This document shows positions 10,321-22,900 of a stretch of DNA of 64,000 bases, piece by piece. Source of the stretch: Artemisia argyi (taxonomy: Eukaryota > Streptophyta > Magnoliopsida > Asterales > Asteraceae); assembly GCA_030686995.1 (NCBI GenBank), contig CM060680.1, positions 79,660,060 through 79,724,059 of the forward strand, written 5' to 3'. The notes below the pieces were generated by a model. It saw only the letters and a list, made by a program, of their open reading frames with translations. It had not been told where the DNA came from and made no database searches. Position numbers and translations under genes: made by a program. Position 1 is the first letter of the stretch, and each line of letters starts with the position of its first letter.

Positions 10321-11504
10321 ATGGAGAACGCGAATCCACCATACTACCAACCACGAAATTCACCCACTCCAAATGACATCTTGATGTTTAAACAACATGA
10401 GGATGAACCTATGTATGATGCATGGGCTCGTTTTAAATATTTACTCCAAAAAGTCCCTCATCATAATTTTGATCTGTGGTCCCAAATTGAAATATTTTAC
10501 CATCGTGTCGACCACTATACCAAAATGGACATTGACCATGCCGCAAATGGGGACCTTTGGGGATTAAGTGTTGATGAAGCATGGGAAACCATAGAGAATT
10601 GTGCCATACTTGCCAAAAAATGGACAACCCAACAAACGTTGTTACGGATCAATTGATAGCAAGTTTAAGGGAACAAGCAAGAAGATTGTTTTGGGATAAA
10701 ACTATAGATGAGATAACTGGGTGCACGGGGTGGTTTGATTTCACCACAATACAAGCTGAGCACATTGGTAATCTTGATAAGATGGAGGATAGAGTTGAAA
10801 AATTAAGCCCACCAAGTACCCCACAAGTCCTACCATCATTTGAAGCACACACACCGCCTGTGACTTATTCGGATGAAGTAGATGAGACTTTAGGAATCCC
10901 AATTGAGGTTGAACCTTTGAACCAAACACAACTAGAGGATATAGGTTTGAATACTTATAATGATAACCTTACTCTTAGTTCTAGGGAAGTTCCTAGTTTT
11001 GATGAACCGGAGCCTCAACCAAAACCATTACCTAATCTTCCATCGTTCGATGTGAATTTAGGAATTAAAATAGGTCTCGATCCACCCATCAAACCATATA
11101 GTCTGGGTAGTCTTAGGATAAATGTAGTGGACTCTAAGCCTTGTAGAGAGGAAACCAATATAAGGGTGGAAAATGACCTTACATGCTTACATCACCCATT
11201 TATGATTGATCACAAGAAACATTATGGGTTTAAACCGGGTTTATTAGGTCAAGATGGATCCCCAACTAGTAATCTCTTGAAGTTGATTGAAAATGATCCC
11301 TTTTTAGGAGAAAATCTTAATCCACCCATTAACCCAATTGAATTAGGTAAGGTTATGATGATAGGAGCACACCCCTTTGAGCATATAATTCATCCACCAC
11401 TCTTTCCTCACGAGGCATATTTCCACCCTAAGGGTGTGTATCGCTACTATCACCCGCACTTAATCCTAAGTGTAAGGAAAATCTCCCCTATTTCCGTTAA
11501 ATAA
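10321..11504 (+). pseudogene. Athila-like gag, frameshifted
   Basis: The start ATG 10321 (MENANPPYYQP) is preferred over an upstream GTG. The first frame (to 10656) carries a retrotransposon gag core: DEPMYDAWARFKYLLQKVPH, then IFYHRVDHYTKMDIDHAANG and the VDEAWETIE helix. The second frame, open from before 10581 to 11504, carries MDNPTNVVTDQLIASLREQA and a long acidic, Pro-rich tail with HYGFKPGLLG, HIIHPPLFPHEAYF and YRYYHPHL. The frames overlap by 76 bases, so one indel near 10640-10656 separates them. No zinc knuckle is visible. The tail matches what I recall of Tanacetum gag-like proteins. No pol follows. Confidence 0.75.
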
Positions 11505-13321
11505 GGGTAGAGTCAGGCTCGTGACTCGAACAAAAACAAGCGCTTATTTGGAGGCAACCCAAGCTTTATTTGTTTGTTTGTTTGTTTGTTTGTTTGATTT
11601 TATTTGTTTCCGTATGCATGCTTTATTTTTATTGTTTGTGGCTCATGTTTCAAAGTAAATTGTGAAAATGCTTTATTTTGTTTTTAACTTCGTCTTAATT
11701 GCATATAAAGGTATTTTGCAAAAGCTAAGTGTAAGGGGAGACCCAAATTTGTTTATAAGAACGAAATTGAGCATGATCCACAACAATATTAAATGAACAT
11801 GTATATTCGTATTTGTTAGAGTCAAATGCTTGTATCGAGTCATAATGATTTTTGCAGGATTTTCCAGGAAGTAGGACCAAGTTTTTCCAGAAATTTTCCG
11901 GAAACTTAACATAAAAATTTCTGCAGGTCACTTCTGACGGCGTCACGAGTTTCCTCTTGACGGCGTCACGTGTAAAAATCTGGAAATTTTACCAGTTTTG
12001 TTTTTCTAACGGAATCTTAAAGTTTTTGTTGAATTATTAGTTTTATAATCTCCAGGAGATCTGCAAACATCATTCCACAAGCATTATATCTTATTTTGTT
12101 TTCTAGGATTTATTAGCATATGTAGATTGCCGCCGATTTTATGCGAGGTTGCCTTGTCTGTTTTCTCAGGTTTTTACAGGTTATGTATGACAAGAAGATG
12201 ATTTATATTCTGGAAGGGAAGCTTTGATTGTTCATTTTCTTGGTGGAAGATCTAACCTGGCCACCTTATTATCCATATCGAGCGAATCAGGGGAGTATTT
12301 GATTTCATTCTTTTTACTTATTTCACTTTTACATTCTTTACTTGAGTGTAAGGGGAGGGTAAAATGATGATACCTTACAGATACACTTTCGCTTGAGTTT
12401 GTTTGTTTAATAGTAGATGTGTAATAAAACTATGAGAAATACTTGTTAGTGCAATTTTAGCGCCAAATTTAAAATTTTTTACAACATTTAGGAGTGAAAC
12501 TTTAGCCATAGCAAGCGTCTCATGGATAGGAGATTGTATAACTAGCACAAAACCGTACCATTCAGAAAAATTTTCCACCCAAATATGTGAGGTTCGCCTT
12601 TAGATTTGATAGGAAAAGCATTTACTATTAGTGCTTATGAGTGTACCGGTAGCATTTAGACTCTAGAACTTGCGTTAGTGATGCATCCCGAGACCGCTAG
12701 TGAGACTACATTCGTGTAGTAGGATTTACTACATGATAAGAGGCATTAGGATCACCCCTGTGTTAAACCAGTATCATAATTACTTGACCATTTAAGTCAT
12801 ATTACTTGGCTAGTTAAGTCAATTAATTTTTCCCACACCCTTAGCGTTGTGCTCATTTTTAGTACACGATACCCCTAGTACACCCCTCCGAGCCTATCTT
12901 TTCGTTTCTAACTTTAAGCATTTTACTTAAAGGAAGAATTTATTACACCCCACTTAAATGTACACCCAAATCGCCTTAGCCTTCCGTGTATGCACTCATC
13001 TTTAGTGCATTATTGTTATTTGTTAAACCCCAAGTTAACTATCTAATTGATTACATGGTTGCTAAGTCGAGTCATATCCTTATACATATTGTTTTGGGAC
13101 GATTGGGACTCATGGGTAAAGTACTTATTTTATGAAGTAATGGGGAAGAACATCATTTATTACCCCCATATGTACGTTAATCTTAAAAGTACTCCAAGTG
13201 TTTTGATTTTCTTAATTCGAGTCATTAGATTAGTTTATTGTAAAGTATGTAAAAATTCAAGTGTAAGGGGAATTTACATTCCCTATGATATATTATTTTG
13301 GATGGTAGGGTAAGAGTGTAT

Positions 13322-13373
<52 letters not shown>

Positions 13374-13907
13374 GGACTACCATCCCGTTTCATTTTATAT
13401 TTTTGTTATCTTTCATTTATTAGCTTAAGTCGAGTCTAGTCTTGGCTTAGCAACGCCACATTGTACATGTAATTAACCAAGATTGTTAACTCGCCACCAG
13501 TAAAGACTGCCTATATCCAACAAAACCGTGTATTTCATATCCCTACACCTAACGTTACAACCCTTTAAAAGACCTCTTTGATAGTTTATCCTAGGTGCTT
13601 ACGCCATGTGGTGGAGGTTTGATCCTTTCCCAAACCTATGGTAATCTATTTTTCTATGACAAGTAGTGAGAGATATCTTCCGTTTCCATATTGTAATTTA
13701 TACTTTATTACACCCGAGAGATGTGAGTATCTAAACACTATTTGTGAGGTGCTAGTGTATGACCTCCGTGCTTGTCTTTGGTCTTTAGTGAAACGATTAT
13801 TTGTTGTAATTACTTTTATATTAGTGTTAAATGACCCCTAACTTGTATTTTGACTAGAATAAAAGCACATTTACTTGAGGACAAGCAAATCTCAAGTGTA
13901 GGGTATA
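11505..13907 (+). other. Non-coding 3' internal region of the Gypsy element
   Basis: No coding ORF is seen. It contains a (GTTT)n run at about 11570-11597, two further TGACGGCGTCA palindromes (11935-11945 and 11958-11968), a poly(A) tract (13324-13372) flanked by TACCATCC-type inverted words, and a short purine/T tract before the second LTR. The same region is duplicated in the element at 54790-59025. Confidence 0.75.
13324..13372. repeat. Poly(A) tract, 49 bp
   Basis: Internal to the Gypsy element. The equivalent site at 58399 also has a long A run, and the one at 56630 is an A/T mix, so its length varies between copies. Confidence 0.95.
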
Positions 13908-15316
13908 TGATGAGGCGAAAAATGATCCGTTTTTAGGGGGTCATTTAAGCCCGAAATTGAATTTATTTGATCAAATATTGCCCTAAATCGTTTCTTTTGT
14001 GATTTAGGTACTTTGGGAGTGAAATCTGGAAAAGGAAGCAATTCGGACGTTTTTGGAGCATAAAAGTGAAGAAAATGCCAAAGACTTAATTTTCCATGCT
14101 GGGAACAGTGTTTGACGGCGTCAAGAGGAAGAATTTGACGGCGTCAAGAGTAAATATCATGACGACCCAGTACAAACATGAAGGCGTCACAAGTAGAGCG
14201 TCAAGAGTTAAATGCGTGACGGCCTGCAAAAGTGGACTACATGACGGCGTCAGATGTAGATCTAGGCAGTCCGAGGATTATTTTGGCGGCGAGATGACGG
14301 CGTCACAAGTTTGTTCTTGACGCCGTCAGCCTCTAATATCTATATATAGTTTTCTAATTTTCATTCATTGATAGGAACAAGTTTGGAGAAACCCTAGGAC
14401 CGAACCTTATACGAATTTTACAGCTTTTCAAGGGTTTTCAACCCTTGAAACCTTACATGTGCTATTGAGATAAGTATTCTCTTAACTCAATCAATATGTC
14501 TATGTGTTGGTTGTCTATATCTTGTGCTTGTCTTGATTTCAACATGCTAGGCTAGATTTATCTTGTGTTTGCTTAGATCTAATGAAACCTAGATGTTGAT
14601 TATGTGTTGATTACTTGTTTATGGTTGTATTGGATGAATGATTTCAATGTTAGGCTTAAGAAAACTGACAGATCTCCAAATGGTAACATGCTTGAACGTC
14701 TTAGGAAACATGAACCGATGTGTACTAGGTTTTATTGGTTGTATTTAATGCATGAGTAAATTCTAATGATCCCATGTTAGGAGCTTCTTGCAGGCTCGAC
14801 ATAGGAGTGAAGTAGGCACTCATAGGATTGGGGAAGTAAGTACGCCACCCCATGAATGGTATTAAGGAATACAATCCGTCATCCACGCAACTATAACAAG
14901 TAAATAACGTGTAAAATATGTCTAGGGAGTAGTGAAATATAAGTAAACACATTTCTCACACTTATTGCTCACAACCTTAGTTTAAATTAGTTTATTTTCA
15001 TTTTTAGTATTTTATTTTAATTGCATCTTTAGTATTGGGTTAGTTGACTAGCAACTAATTCCGCCCAAATCCTTCAAACCCGAGATTTTAATTTGCTTTC
15101 TAAAAAATATAAAAAATACAAAAAAGAATCATCCCTCATCTCTATATCTAGTATTTAGGTTTTCTAATCCTAGCGACACTATTCCTAGCTAAACGATCAA
15201 TCCCCCGGTACTTGTCACTATACTATACTACAACGATCAGGTACACTGCCTGGTGGGGGTTGTAAGCTTCTCAAGATCCCTTGAGAGGTAAAGCCTGGTG
15301 CGATCCCCACGTATCA
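13908..15316 (+). repeat. 3' LTR of the Gypsy element
   Basis: Pairs with 8729-10138. It ends CCACGTATCA and is followed by the GGACC duplication. TATA box at 14340-14349. Confidence 0.93.
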
Positions 15317-16148
15317 GGACCGGCCAGGCTCCTGTGTCAGAATCTGTCAGAATTTTCTCCTATAAATACCACCTTAAATTTGGTATTTTTCCTAACCTTT
15401 TGCATGAAAATTTCAGATCTAAAACTCTCTAAACATCTTCAAAAACCCTTTGATCATTAGATTACTAATCCTTGTTTCAAGTGATTCAATCCCTTCTCAT
15501 CCATCCTCATCCAAAGTGCAAAAGAAGAATACTCCTTCAACAACAAAGTTCAAGAAGTATTGTAAAGTAGTTGTGTGTATTGTGTATATTATTTGTGAAG
15601 TTGTGTTGTGCTTGTAATTAGTTTAGGAGAAGTAGAAGTTGTGTAGGGAGAAGAAGTTGTGTAGTAGTGAAGTAGTGTGAAGTTGTGAAGAAAGGTGTGG
15701 TGTGTATAAGTAGTGTAGAAGTTGTGAAGAAGTCGTGAGATTGGTTCTAGCTAGGATTAGAACCTGACATCTAGCTTTGTGTCGTTAAGCCGGTCTAAGC
15801 GAAAGTTGTGTAAGGTTTCTCCGCCACAAGGGAGTTTGTTGACATAGTGAAGAAAACTCTCGAGTAGGTGACTCGGGGAGTGGAGTAGGAACAAGGAAGG
15901 TGACCTTGTAGCCGAACCACTATAAATCATTGTGTTGTGGTTTGATCTTTCCAACTCTTTTCATTACTTACTTATTTACTTATACAATATTAGATTAGTT
16001 AGTTAGTAACTATATAATTGTTCAAATAGTGCAAGTATTGAAATCACATAAACTAGAATCGAAGTTTTTAAAACAAACTTGTTTTTATAAATTTTAAAAC
16101 GGACGTAAAACTATTCAACCCCCCCCCCCCCCCTTCTAGTTTTCCACA
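15317..16148 (+). mobile_element. Copia 3' LTR, second part
   Basis: It begins with the second GGACC and continues the GC-rich module (ACCGGCCAGGC). A TATA box (TATAAATA, 15361-15368) marks the promoter. A purine-rich R region of degenerate AAGTTGTG/AAGTAGTG units follows at about 15540-15740. The LTR ends CTTCTAGTTTTCCACA at 16148 after a 15-base C run (16119-16133). Confidence 0.88.
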
Positions 16149-17697
16149 CACTAGAAATTAGAGAAAATAACAAAAATCAGTTTTTCCCAAGGGAAAGCAA
16201 GCAAAATTGTTTGCTCTCCATCCCATTTGCTCGCCGAAAATGTACCAAGCAAATCTCACTCATCTCGACAATTTTTTGTGAACTTTTAGGGCTAATATAT
16301 ATATTTTAGCCAAAGAGCATTGAGGAGGTAAAGTGGTATGGAAAAGAAACAAATAAATGCAAACTAGTTGAATACACAATTGTAGACAACTTTAAAAGCT
16401 TTGGAGTTTTGGTCAGATAAAAGTATATTGCCAATCCAATGCAAACAAACACTTGTTTATAACATTCAAAGCTTGTTATCTTGTGCAAACATGTAAAAGC
16501 AGATCTTGAAACACTGAAAATGACGATAGTCCAACCATATGCATTTAAGTATATCAACTACACAATGTATTAAAGAACATTTCATGTATACAAAATATGT
16601 AGCAAGCAAATCTGATTCTCATTTAATAAAAATCTACCGTATTATTGTATAAGTAAGATTATTACCAGACTAAAAATTACAAAACACTAGAAATTAAAAA
16701 ATATAACAAAAATGAGCTTTTCCCAAAGGAAATTTCCCGTTTGTTTCATTCATTTAATACATACATGGTTTGGTGAGTGTCAAATGTTGGAGTAGCGAGA
16801 AAATGGTGGTGGAGGGCAAACGTATTTGCTTGCTATGTCGATTTTGGTAATGTGAAAAAATTATGTCGATTCTGGTTTTTGGGTTTGGTAAGAGTAGATT
16901 TTGGTAATTGATTTTATTACATTCAGATGTTTTTTAATGCACGACATAATGTGATAGGGAAATGATTACTCAATAATTCATAACAGATGTCAATTTTTGG
17001 CTTTCCAACGAAGAAGAGTTACCAAATTTATTTTTTGCTTGTACGGAGTTATATGATAACTAAAGATGCCCGAGAAATTCCATCCTAGACCCGTAAACGT
17101 GATACTCACATGACTTCCAAGTAAATGTTCATCTTCTATGGCAATACTTGAGCTTCAATTGTGGTGTTTGTTTTGGCTTATCTGGAATAAGCTCATAGTG
17201 TTTAAATAAGCTTAGGCTTATGACATTATTATTATAAGTTAATTCAAACAACCAACAATAACTTATACGCCCATTCGTTATAAGCTATAAGCTACTAATT
17301 GAATATTAGCTTAAGCCCGCAAAAAAAGCTTTAAAAACGCCATATTTGTATTTGCGTGTGTCACTAGTATGTAAGAATAAATGTAACCTATCAGATGCAT
17401 CAGATTTAGGTTATAAGCTAATTAGCAAACGATGACGAAAACATCCTCCATATCAACTTCGATCTTTACTCATTTTCTTAACTCTGGTTAGGTCCTTACT
17501 CCTTTCCATTACAATACTCTCGAATATTCTTAATCATTATTCAATTCATAGATACAAAAAATATGTTCATCACCTTGTCTTAATTAAAAGAAACATTCAT
17601 CTCCCTTTACCAATCGAACAATCATTATACAAGCAAAACTATATAAATTTTTATGACGATACATACAAGAAATCTAACATGATAAGTTATCGTATAC

Positions 17698-17734
<37 letters not shown>

Positions 17735-17819
17735 GAAAATTCCGTAGATTAATTGACTGTCATCACTTTTGTCAAATTGGCTAATGAAAATTAGTGTATT
17801 TATGTTTCATAACATGAAG
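16149..17819. other. Non-coding flank
   Basis: No gene is seen. The first 52 bases (CACTAGAAATTA..., 16149-16200) recur with changes at 16685-16736, so the segment between may be an old inserted repeat. An ATAAGC/GCTTAT-rich stretch lies at 17165-17330. A 30-base T run lies at 17701-17730. Confidence 0.5.
17701..17730. repeat. Poly(T) tract, 30 bp
   Basis: Pure T run. It could be the tail of a reverse-strand retroposon. Confidence 0.95.
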
Positions 17820-17985
17820 CAGGGTACCCGAGCGATGCGGCGGCGGGTACCATGTGCCTATATTTTCTGTTAATGTGATGTTATGCGGCGCCGGAGGTCT
17901 TTTCTTATCTTAGATAGAACTGGAAGCAGCCTCTCTACCTTAGGTAGGGGTAAGGCTGTCTACATCTCAACCTCCCCATACATCG
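17820..17985 (+). mobile_element. SINE-like fragment
   Basis: It contains GGAAGCAGCCTCTCTACC, TAGGTAGGGGTAAGGCTG and TACATCTCAACCTCCCCATA, a body found in many plant SINE families. The head (GCAGGGTACCCGAGCGATG) may be a worn box A. No clear tail or target duplication is seen. Confidence 0.45.
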
Positions 17986-19945
17986 TTGAAAACAGTATTA
18001 GGACCCATAAAAAAATAAAAAAGCAGTAGTATAATTTCATTTACTGTTAACCGAAGTTACTGATTATTTCCTTCAGCACAATCACCTTTAAATTTTATGA
18101 CCTACATACGACCTTTTAGGCATAGTAAGGCGACCAACATTTATATTTTTATTTCAAAAATATCCATCTTTTTTACACTATATATATCCCCTACATTTTC
18201 ATTTTTATTATACACTATTCACATGAAACAAATATCAAAATTAGTTCAAAATCAACTATACCATACAAATAATATACAGCTCAATTAGTAGTTAGTCTAA
18301 AACCATTTTCAACCTAAACAAACTTTAATCATCAATATCTATTAAGGCCCATAATAAAACTGCCAAACAATTTGTGGTATCATTTGGTCATCCCAATTAA
18401 CAACAAAACCGGTATATAATCCAAATGTTAAGACTTATAAATATATCTACAAAACCTAGATTACCTCATTCCTGCCCTAATTTCTCTCACAAAAATACGC
18501 AGCCATTATTTGCAGCCACACAAACATCACATACTCTTCCTTTCTTTCTTATCTTGATAACCGAACAAAACCAACAATCTATATTTGCAAGAAAATCATA
18601 CCCTTTTCTTGAATATCAAACGAAAATTCTCTCTAAGGTTTTATGTTGTGTTGACCGTGATGGTGGTTTTGAGATGGGGTTAGAACTGAGGTAGATGTAG
18701 AAGTTGGGTTTTATTGTTGTTGTATACTTTCTGTTCATGGACCATAGATTGAATAAGTTGATGTTTATTTTGGCTTGATTGATGATTGTTCTTTTCTTCT
18801 TTCGTTTCATCTTCATTTTTGTTTTGATATGTAACGGTACATTTTTTTCTTCTTTTGTGGAATGCATTAATCGATCGAGGGGGTGACTGATTTGTGAATT
18901 TTGGAGTCGTCTGACCTTCATCGATCTTGTGGTTGCAGTGGCGGCAACTCGGTCAGCGCAGGAGGACCGGTCCAGTCGATCGACCACTGTGCCCAGCCTA
19001 ATGGCTTTATTTTTAAGTACTTGGCATAATAACTTGATTAGCTTGTACATTATGGTTAAATGATTGTATATTTCGGTGAATGGGTGAATTAATTAGTGTA
19101 TTAAATATATGTGTTGAATAGATTGTTGACCTTAAAATTATTGTGCTTTACATACTTGTGCTTTGTGTTTTATGACTTGTATTTACTTAAAAGTTATTGT
19201 ACATTGTGCTTAAATGGTTGTAATTTTTTGTGAAGAGGTGTTTTTAATAGCATTAATGTTGTTTGGTAGAATTTTGGTTTTAAAATGACATTACGCTGTT
19301 TTTTGTTGTACAATATGCTTACTTTATTATAATTCTGAAAATTGGATGCATTAAAGTGTTATAAACCATGCATTATTTCTTGTAAATCTGAAAATTTTGG
19401 AAAGAGAGCTTCATATAATGCATTATATGTAGTATAGATATACAGCTACATAAAGATCATCGTTTAGAAACAGCTACATGATCAATTCATCTACTATCAT
19501 CACTCAGATTAACTTATCGGCAACTAGAGAGTTGGTATACGAGATCATCCAGAGTTAAGAACACTTATCATCCTCACATAAAATTTGGGCAAAGCCAACC
19601 TATTAGACACATCAAGGCTCATGATACAAACACTTCTCAGTTTCTATTCGTTTACAATGTTTTCATATTCATAAAGAAGACGATTTTATACACATCTTTT
19701 GTCACACCTTCTGACCTTCACAACAATTAGGAACTAGTGGGAAAAATTTAAACCTCTTGGAACTCGGATCCGACAATTGGTAGTAACATTGATGCAATGT
19801 CATGCACCATATCGACCTGATTTTATGCAAGACATCAACTGTCAAACTGTCTACTTCTAGTGTCACGGTGATTATGATGTTATGGACCATGTGAATGTTG
19901 TTGATACCATGCAACTAATGATTCTTAAAGCAAAGAAAGTAACGG
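17986..19945. other. Non-coding interval downstream of the ELMO gene
   Basis: No convincing coding frame. A GC-richer island at about 18865-19000 (GGTTGCAGTGGCGGCAACTC, GAGGACCGGTCCAGTCGATC) stands out from AT-rich surroundings. It contains several short palindromes (ATCGATCGAG, GGACCGGTCC). A TATA-like TATATAA lies at about 18413. It could be a non-coding transcript, but nothing identifies it. Confidence 0.3.
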
Positions 19946-22900
19946 TCATCGCGTTAGGAGTGCATAGGAGGGTAACTCTTCAACCCGTGTTATGCCTTCT
20001 TCCAGAAGTTCACTTTCAAGTTGATGTCTTGTTGACTTCATTACAGCCTGTACAGGGTAACAAAAGAAGATGGATGTCTTAACTCATAAAACAAGATAAA
20101 ATGACCTTAATACACTTGAGTGCCATTCTTTTTCTCTGTCATCGGTAGAATGGATCGGATATATATTAGAGAAACTAGTAATTTACTAATTTTCCTCCTT
20201 AATGACAATTTTGAAACCTAGAGGTAGTAAGATGGGACACATGGAGTAACGGGCTTTAGGTCAAAATGGATATTTTGTATGGGTCACAGATGGTTATATA
20301 GGGTTGGCTTGACCATAAACATCTTTTGTCAAATATGATTGCAAAAATATTAAGTTTCAACAAAACACCATCTGTTTGCGTAAAAGTGATTTTACAAAGG
20401 TTCGTTAACCAGGTGACTTTCAACCACTTAGACCCGTTTCCTTCTAAGCTGTTTTACTTAACTTGACCCATTTTCCCTTTTAGAGATAAAACATAGCACA
20501 AACCAACCATTCATAAGTAAATTGGTTGAGATTGTTACCTCTACCTAAATCTAAAAAGAAGCTCAACATAGCATATTATGGAAGTTTCAGTTCTTATGCT
20601 TTGTTAGAGTGTTACTTATTGATTAATAAGATTGAATCTACACCGGCCAAAAGAGGTTTAGGCCCATAATCTTATACAAAGGTTTGTCGGACAATATAAG
20701 TAGTATATGATTGTTGTATGGGAAAGGAAGTACATACATTGAAATCCATGTATGATGCGCGCATCATGAGCCACTGATGATCCATTAACTTGAAGGCGAT
20801 GCAATATAGGAGATCAAACGCCGATTCATCATCTGTCCAGTATATGCGGAAACACCATATAAAAATAAATAACTTGTAGAAAAAAATTATTTAGCTCAAA
20901 GCATAACAGTGGATAATAATAGAATTAACAGATATAATTACAACAAAAACCGACTATAAACAAAGAGTTCTTATTTGTTTTTCTTTAGTTTTTTGAAAGG
21001 CATAACCGCATAAGTTCTTACTTGTGTGCTCATTTGTCACAAAGTTATTAATGTGAAAATTAACAAGGGCTTATAAGCGTATTAGACAATAGCATTTCGA
21101 TGACACATACGAAGTTGCTATTGGCCCAATGGTATGACTGGATCTCTATGACAATACATTGGCAGTTCAAATATCTTAAGAGACTGTGTTGTGACGGTTT
21201 CAGTAAGGGAGACAAATGGGCTGGTTAAATTACAGGTCCGGGTCACAATGAGTGCTTTTTGGTGTGGGTCAAAACAGGTCAGACCGATTGGGCAACCCAC
21301 AAACGCTTTCTATTCATTTTTTAGTATTATTATTAGTTTACAACTATGATCACCTCATTTTAGTATAACGATTTACGCGGTCTATGTATATGAATACATT
21401 TTAAATGACTTTCACGCAGAGCCATCTCCTTATTAGTTAAATATTAAGTTTGACCCACTTGCCCCTTTAGAGATACATAACCATAGTCTAACCCTTAATA
21501 TGTAACTAGGTTCACTTTACCACCACTACTTTCAAAGAGCAAAATACACACCCAATGCCATCAGTTATATACAGTTTGTTGTAAGACAATTAAAAACAAT
21601 GGCTGTGCATACCTGAAAGAAACTTTAAGAAGGTTGCTCCAACCAAAGTCCGTGGTTTTACTGCACAAAAGAAACACAATTATCTCACAAAACAACTAAA
21701 GTTCCGAAGACGTCTCTTGAAAACGCGATTTTAGAAGTTATTGGATAATTTAGCATTCCAATTTTTACTGAAAACTGAAGTTGCTGGATAATTACGATGT
21801 GCATTTTCTAATTTCTCTATTGTTGAGTGGAGACATTAGATAATATAACAGACAAGTTCTTCTGTAGGGGGATAAAAAGTTGGAAAATCCAACTCATTTA
21901 CTTATAAATGGTTCGATTCTTGTAATAAGTGATGGTCAAAGTAGTATAATAGAAAAACTAGCTTAAAAAGTATATTGGTGAACTGGGTCACAATTTGCCC
22001 AAAAAGGTCCTAAATCTTTTTATTAAAAAAGATTGTATAAATGAAATTGGGACTAACTAAAAAAAATGACCAAAAAGTGCTCCAGAGCACTTCTTTGCGA
22101 AAGAACCAAGGAACCAGCGAAAGTACCCAAAAGTAAACAGTCAATTATACACTTTCTTGTGTCTCGACTTATGCAACAAAGTGTCAAGTTTGATGACTGA
22201 AAATGCAAGAAATGCAATCTACAGTGAATTATTGTATTTTCAAAGGCACAGCGGTTGAACTAATTTGCTCAGAAACATGATCTAGAGAAATATTTGTAAA
22301 TGATAAGACAGAAGGTATGTTGTCAGGCTTAACAAATGAAAATTTTGCATTTATCGAACCTGCTTCGAGGTCCAGCATCTGAATAAGCATGAATGTGATA
22401 TTGACACCAGCTACAGCGAAAGGATATTCCCACATGGACCGGTCACCCTCCTGCTTTCGAAGTAGATCTTGAAATGATTTCTGCATAGAATATAGTAATT
22501 TAACACCAACGGGTATAAAAGAAATAAATCAAGGAAAATGATTGGCATGACTAAACTTCATGCCTAAAGATATGCCTAACACTAAGATCATGACACATGT
22601 CAAGATTAATGGTGAGGATTATGAAAGAGAAAATCTACATTCCACATGTCACATGATGAATTGTTTAGGAATGAATTTAGTCATATGAATTAGGTCTCCC
22701 TATCATTACTCATAAATCAATACTTCCAGAACTTACAACCCGACACAGGAAATGCTTGGTAAGAATTCAAAAGTAACATAACGAAGCAAATTTCTTTTTG
22801 TCTTCGTCTATAGCCAATTACTTGGCATTGGCATGAATGCTTAACACTTAGTCTCAAACACTTGCAGGCTCGTAAAACCATTTCTCAAACAACAAGTACA

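Larger units (their letters stand above)
8729..15316 (+). mobile_element. Complete non-autonomous Gypsy element (Athila/Tat-like)
   Basis: 6588 bp, bounded by a GGACC target duplication (8724-8728 and 15317-15321). Two LTRs of 1410 and 1409 bp differ at about 20 sites by eye, roughly 98.5% identity, so the insertion is recent. LTRs start TGATGAGGCG and end CCCACGTATCA. A tRNA-Asp-type primer site follows the first LTR. Between the LTRs there is only a frameshifted gag and 2.4 kb of non-coding sequence; protease, reverse transcriptase and integrase are absent. It must be mobilised in trans. Confidence 0.92.

Noticed and set aside
18616..19050. 144-codon minus-strand ORF downstream of the ELMO gene
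   Set aside because: Composition is basic and repetitive with no recognisable domain, and it reads across the GC island by chance.
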